Assembly (NCBI GenBank): GCA_003505905.1 | Contig: DNXM01000126.1 | Location: 11,656-19,975, forward strand | Length of the DNA stretch: 8,320 nucleotides | Direction of reading: 5' to 3' | Origin: Oscillospiraceae bacterium | GTDB taxonomy: Bacteria; Bacillota; Clostridia; Oscillospirales; Acutalibacteraceae | Shown here: positions 7,479 to 8,320 of the stretch, in pieces | Position numbering within the stretch: position 1 is the stretch's first letter | Layout: each line of letters opens with the position of its first letter | The notes under the pieces: model-generated | Seen by the model: the letters and a program-made list of their open reading frames with translations, nothing else | Databases searched by the model: none | What the model was told of the DNA's origin: nothing | Position numbers and translations under genes: made by a program

Positions 7479-7508
7479 ATTATACCGTCAACAGATGTCA
7501 AAAGTCAA
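7479..7508 (-). promoter_or_regulatory. Predicted promoter of the WYL-exonuclease operon
   Basis: On the minus strand TTGACT (7508-7503) is followed after 18 bases by a perfect TATAAT (7484-7479), placing the start near 7472 and the WYL ribosome binding site within the first 20 bases of the transcript. Five of six -35 bases match. The spacer itself contains two more TTGAC copies, so this promoter is a likely target of a repressor or activator. Confidence 0.8.
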
Positions 7509-7521
7509 TCATTTTGTTGAC
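7487..7521 (-). repeat. Cluster of TTGAC repeats at the WYL promoter (candidate operator)
   Basis: The minus strand carries TTGAC three times as direct repeats (7508-7504, 7501-7497, 7491-7487), and the inverted copy GTCAA upstream (7521-7517) forms a GTCAA-N8-TTGAC inverted repeat with the first one. One copy is also the -35 box, so part of this may simply reflect promoter consensus. The density within 35 bases is higher than expected and would suit a regulator site; the WYL protein itself is the obvious candidate, by inference only. Confidence 0.45.
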
Positions 7522-7670
7522 AATCACCGAAATCACCTGATTAAAAGCTGGTTTCGTCGCCTATTTTGAGCGGTTCTCGGCTCACAATGCAATTCACTCA
7601 ACCGTGCATCATCTGATTTTTGCAGATTGAAAAAGTGACCTGACACGCTCTTTTCCATCTGTCAAGACCG
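7509..7670. other. Intergenic stretch without a recognised gene
   Basis: Between the WYL promoter and the dockerin-gene terminator I find no supported coding frame or RNA gene. Two weak hairpins are present: TGAGC/GCTCA with an 8-base loop near 7567-7584, and an imperfect stem joining about 7623-7633 to 7651-7661. The second has one mismatch in 11 positions and no clear run of T after it. Nothing here is strong enough to name. Confidence 0.5.
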
Positions 7671-7708
7671 ACAAGAAAAGCAACCCGACCTCAGCGAAGT
7701 CGGGTTGC
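7671..7708 (-). terminator. Intrinsic terminator of the dockerin gene
   Basis: On the minus strand a 10-base-pair GC-rich stem (GCAACCCGAC pairing with GTCGGGTTGC, 7708-7699 with 7689-7680) around a 9-base loop is followed directly by TTTTCTTGT. It begins 15 bases beyond the TAA of the dockerin-bearing gene, the normal spacing for a rho-independent terminator, and isolates that gene from the WYL operon. Confidence 0.92.
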
Positions 7709-7723
7709 AAAAATGGTTGAAGC

Positions 7724-8320
7724 TTATGCGGGAAGGGTCTGCTCAACAATGGATTTGAGCAAGCCTGCGTTTGCAAGCAAGGCAACATCGTCTGCATCAA
7801 TCTTGCCGTCGTGGTTCGGGTCAGCCGCCATTTTCTGTGCAGGGGTAAGTACATCAGCGGAAACCATACCCGAAGCAATCAAATTCAAGTAGTAGGAATC
7901 CGTACCGTCTGTTGTTCCGTTGCTGTCAACATCGCCGAAGATGATAACCGTATACTGTGCTCGGCAAACATCGTTGCACATCACCTTAATGACGGAACCG
8001 GTGCGCAGCGCGGTGTCGGCGCACTCAATCGTGCCGCTACCGATAATCTGTGCATAATCCGAAGCAAACTTGGTCAAAGTCAAATCCTGCGCAAGACCGT
8101 AAACATAGCCCTCGGTGTAATCGACCACCGTGGTGGAGCCGGTCTTTGCGGCAAGCTCGGAGTTCGGGGAAAGAATCGGAATATCCAACAGTGCATTTGT
8201 TACATTCGGAACCAAGTTGATGGTATCGGCAGTTGAATAGGTGCCCGTGGATGCGTTCAGCTTCTGCATTGCAACCGAAGTCGGATAGCGGGAAGCCGTC
8301 GTTGTGGATGGCGTGCGGCA
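7724..8320 (-). CDS. C-terminal part of secreted protein ending in a dockerin-like domain (cut by window edge)
   Basis: The frame is open to the window edge; the visible 198 residues are the C-terminus of a longer protein, since the reading continues in frame upstream of the methionine at 8269. The first ~55 residues are Ser/Thr-rich and linker-like. Residues about 58-128 (VVDYTEGYVYGLAQDLTLTKF ... GSVIKVMCNDVCRAQYTVIIFGD) are a beta-type domain that commonly precedes dockerin repeats in surface proteins of gut Clostridia. Two EF-hand-like loops follow: D130, D132, N134, D138, D141 and D167, N169, D171, D175, D178; all usual calcium ligands are present in both. Such a pair normally binds a cohesin module, docking the protein to a scaffold or another surface protein. 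No LPXTG motif or terminal membrane anchor is visible. Any catalytic or binding domain would lie beyond the window. Confidence 0.88.
   Translation of the reverse strand, partial: CRTPSTTTASRYPTSVAMQKLNASTGTYSTADTINLVPNVTNALLDIPILSPNSELAAKTGSTTVVDYTEGYVYGLAQDLTLTKFASDYAQIIGSGTIECADTALRTGSVIKVMCNDVCRAQYTVIIFGDVDSNGTTDGTDSYYLNLIASGMVSADVLTPAQKMAADPNHDGKIDADDVALLANAGLLKSIVEQTLPA

Noticed and set aside
8267..8269. Methionine at 8269 as start of the dockerin protein
   Set aside because: The frame stays open to the window edge, there is no ribosome binding site, and a dockerin-bearing protein needs a signal peptide, which is absent here.
1..8320. CRISPR arrays, tRNA or rRNA genes, insertion sequences, prophage genes
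   Set aside because: No regularly spaced repeats, no RNA gene signatures, and no transposase, integrase or phage protein was seen on either strand.

Overview
The window looks like chromosomal DNA of a Gram-positive anaerobe of the class Clostridia, most likely a gut Oscillospirales/Ruminococcaceae-type organism. The evidence is the moderate base composition, strong AGGAGG-type ribosome binding sites, TGA used as a stop, two lipobox lipoproteins of families typical of Bacillota (DUF5696 and GHL10/DUF187), a dockerin-bearing surface protein, and the PF06541 and DUF1294 membrane proteins. The lineage call is inference from gene content.

Layout. Positions 1-1060 hold the conserved pyrH-frr pair on the minus strand (UMP kinase, then the first half of ribosome recycling factor, cut by the window edge) behind a good sigma-A-type promoter. 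Positions 1082-3298 (minus) encode a 738-residue DUF5696 lipoprotein starting at TTG. Divergent from it, 3405-3953 (plus) encodes a four-helix PF06541 membrane protein with an atypical polar tail. Positions 4015-5145 (minus) encode a second lipoprotein, a GHL10-type glycoside-hydrolase-like protein. Divergent again, 5221-5502 (plus) encodes a small DUF1294 membrane protein behind a near-consensus promoter. A long hairpin at 5511-5561 closes it and also lies just beyond the stop of the convergent neighbour. Positions 5567-7448 (minus) hold a probable two-gene operon: a WYL-domain transcription regulator followed 19 bases later by a DEDDh 3'-5' exonuclease with a C-terminal zinc-ribbon-like segment. 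Its promoter is packed with TTGAC repeats. Positions 7724-8320 (minus) are the C-terminal part of a secreted protein ending in a dockerin-like calcium-binding pair, followed by a clear intrinsic terminator.

How the genes fit together. pyrH and frr are housekeeping genes (pyrimidine nucleotide supply and ribosome recycling). The two lipoproteins and the dockerin protein point to the cell surface and to glycan binding or processing, but nothing shows that they work together. The WYL-exonuclease pair is the most system-like unit: a probable ligand- or nucleic-acid-sensing regulator co-transcribed with a nuclease. I see no CRISPR array, tRNA, rRNA, insertion sequence or phage gene. Most of the window is ordinary chromosome. 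The points most worth checking are the WYL-exonuclease operon and its repeats, the odd tail of the PF06541 protein, and the solitary DUF5696 lipoprotein.
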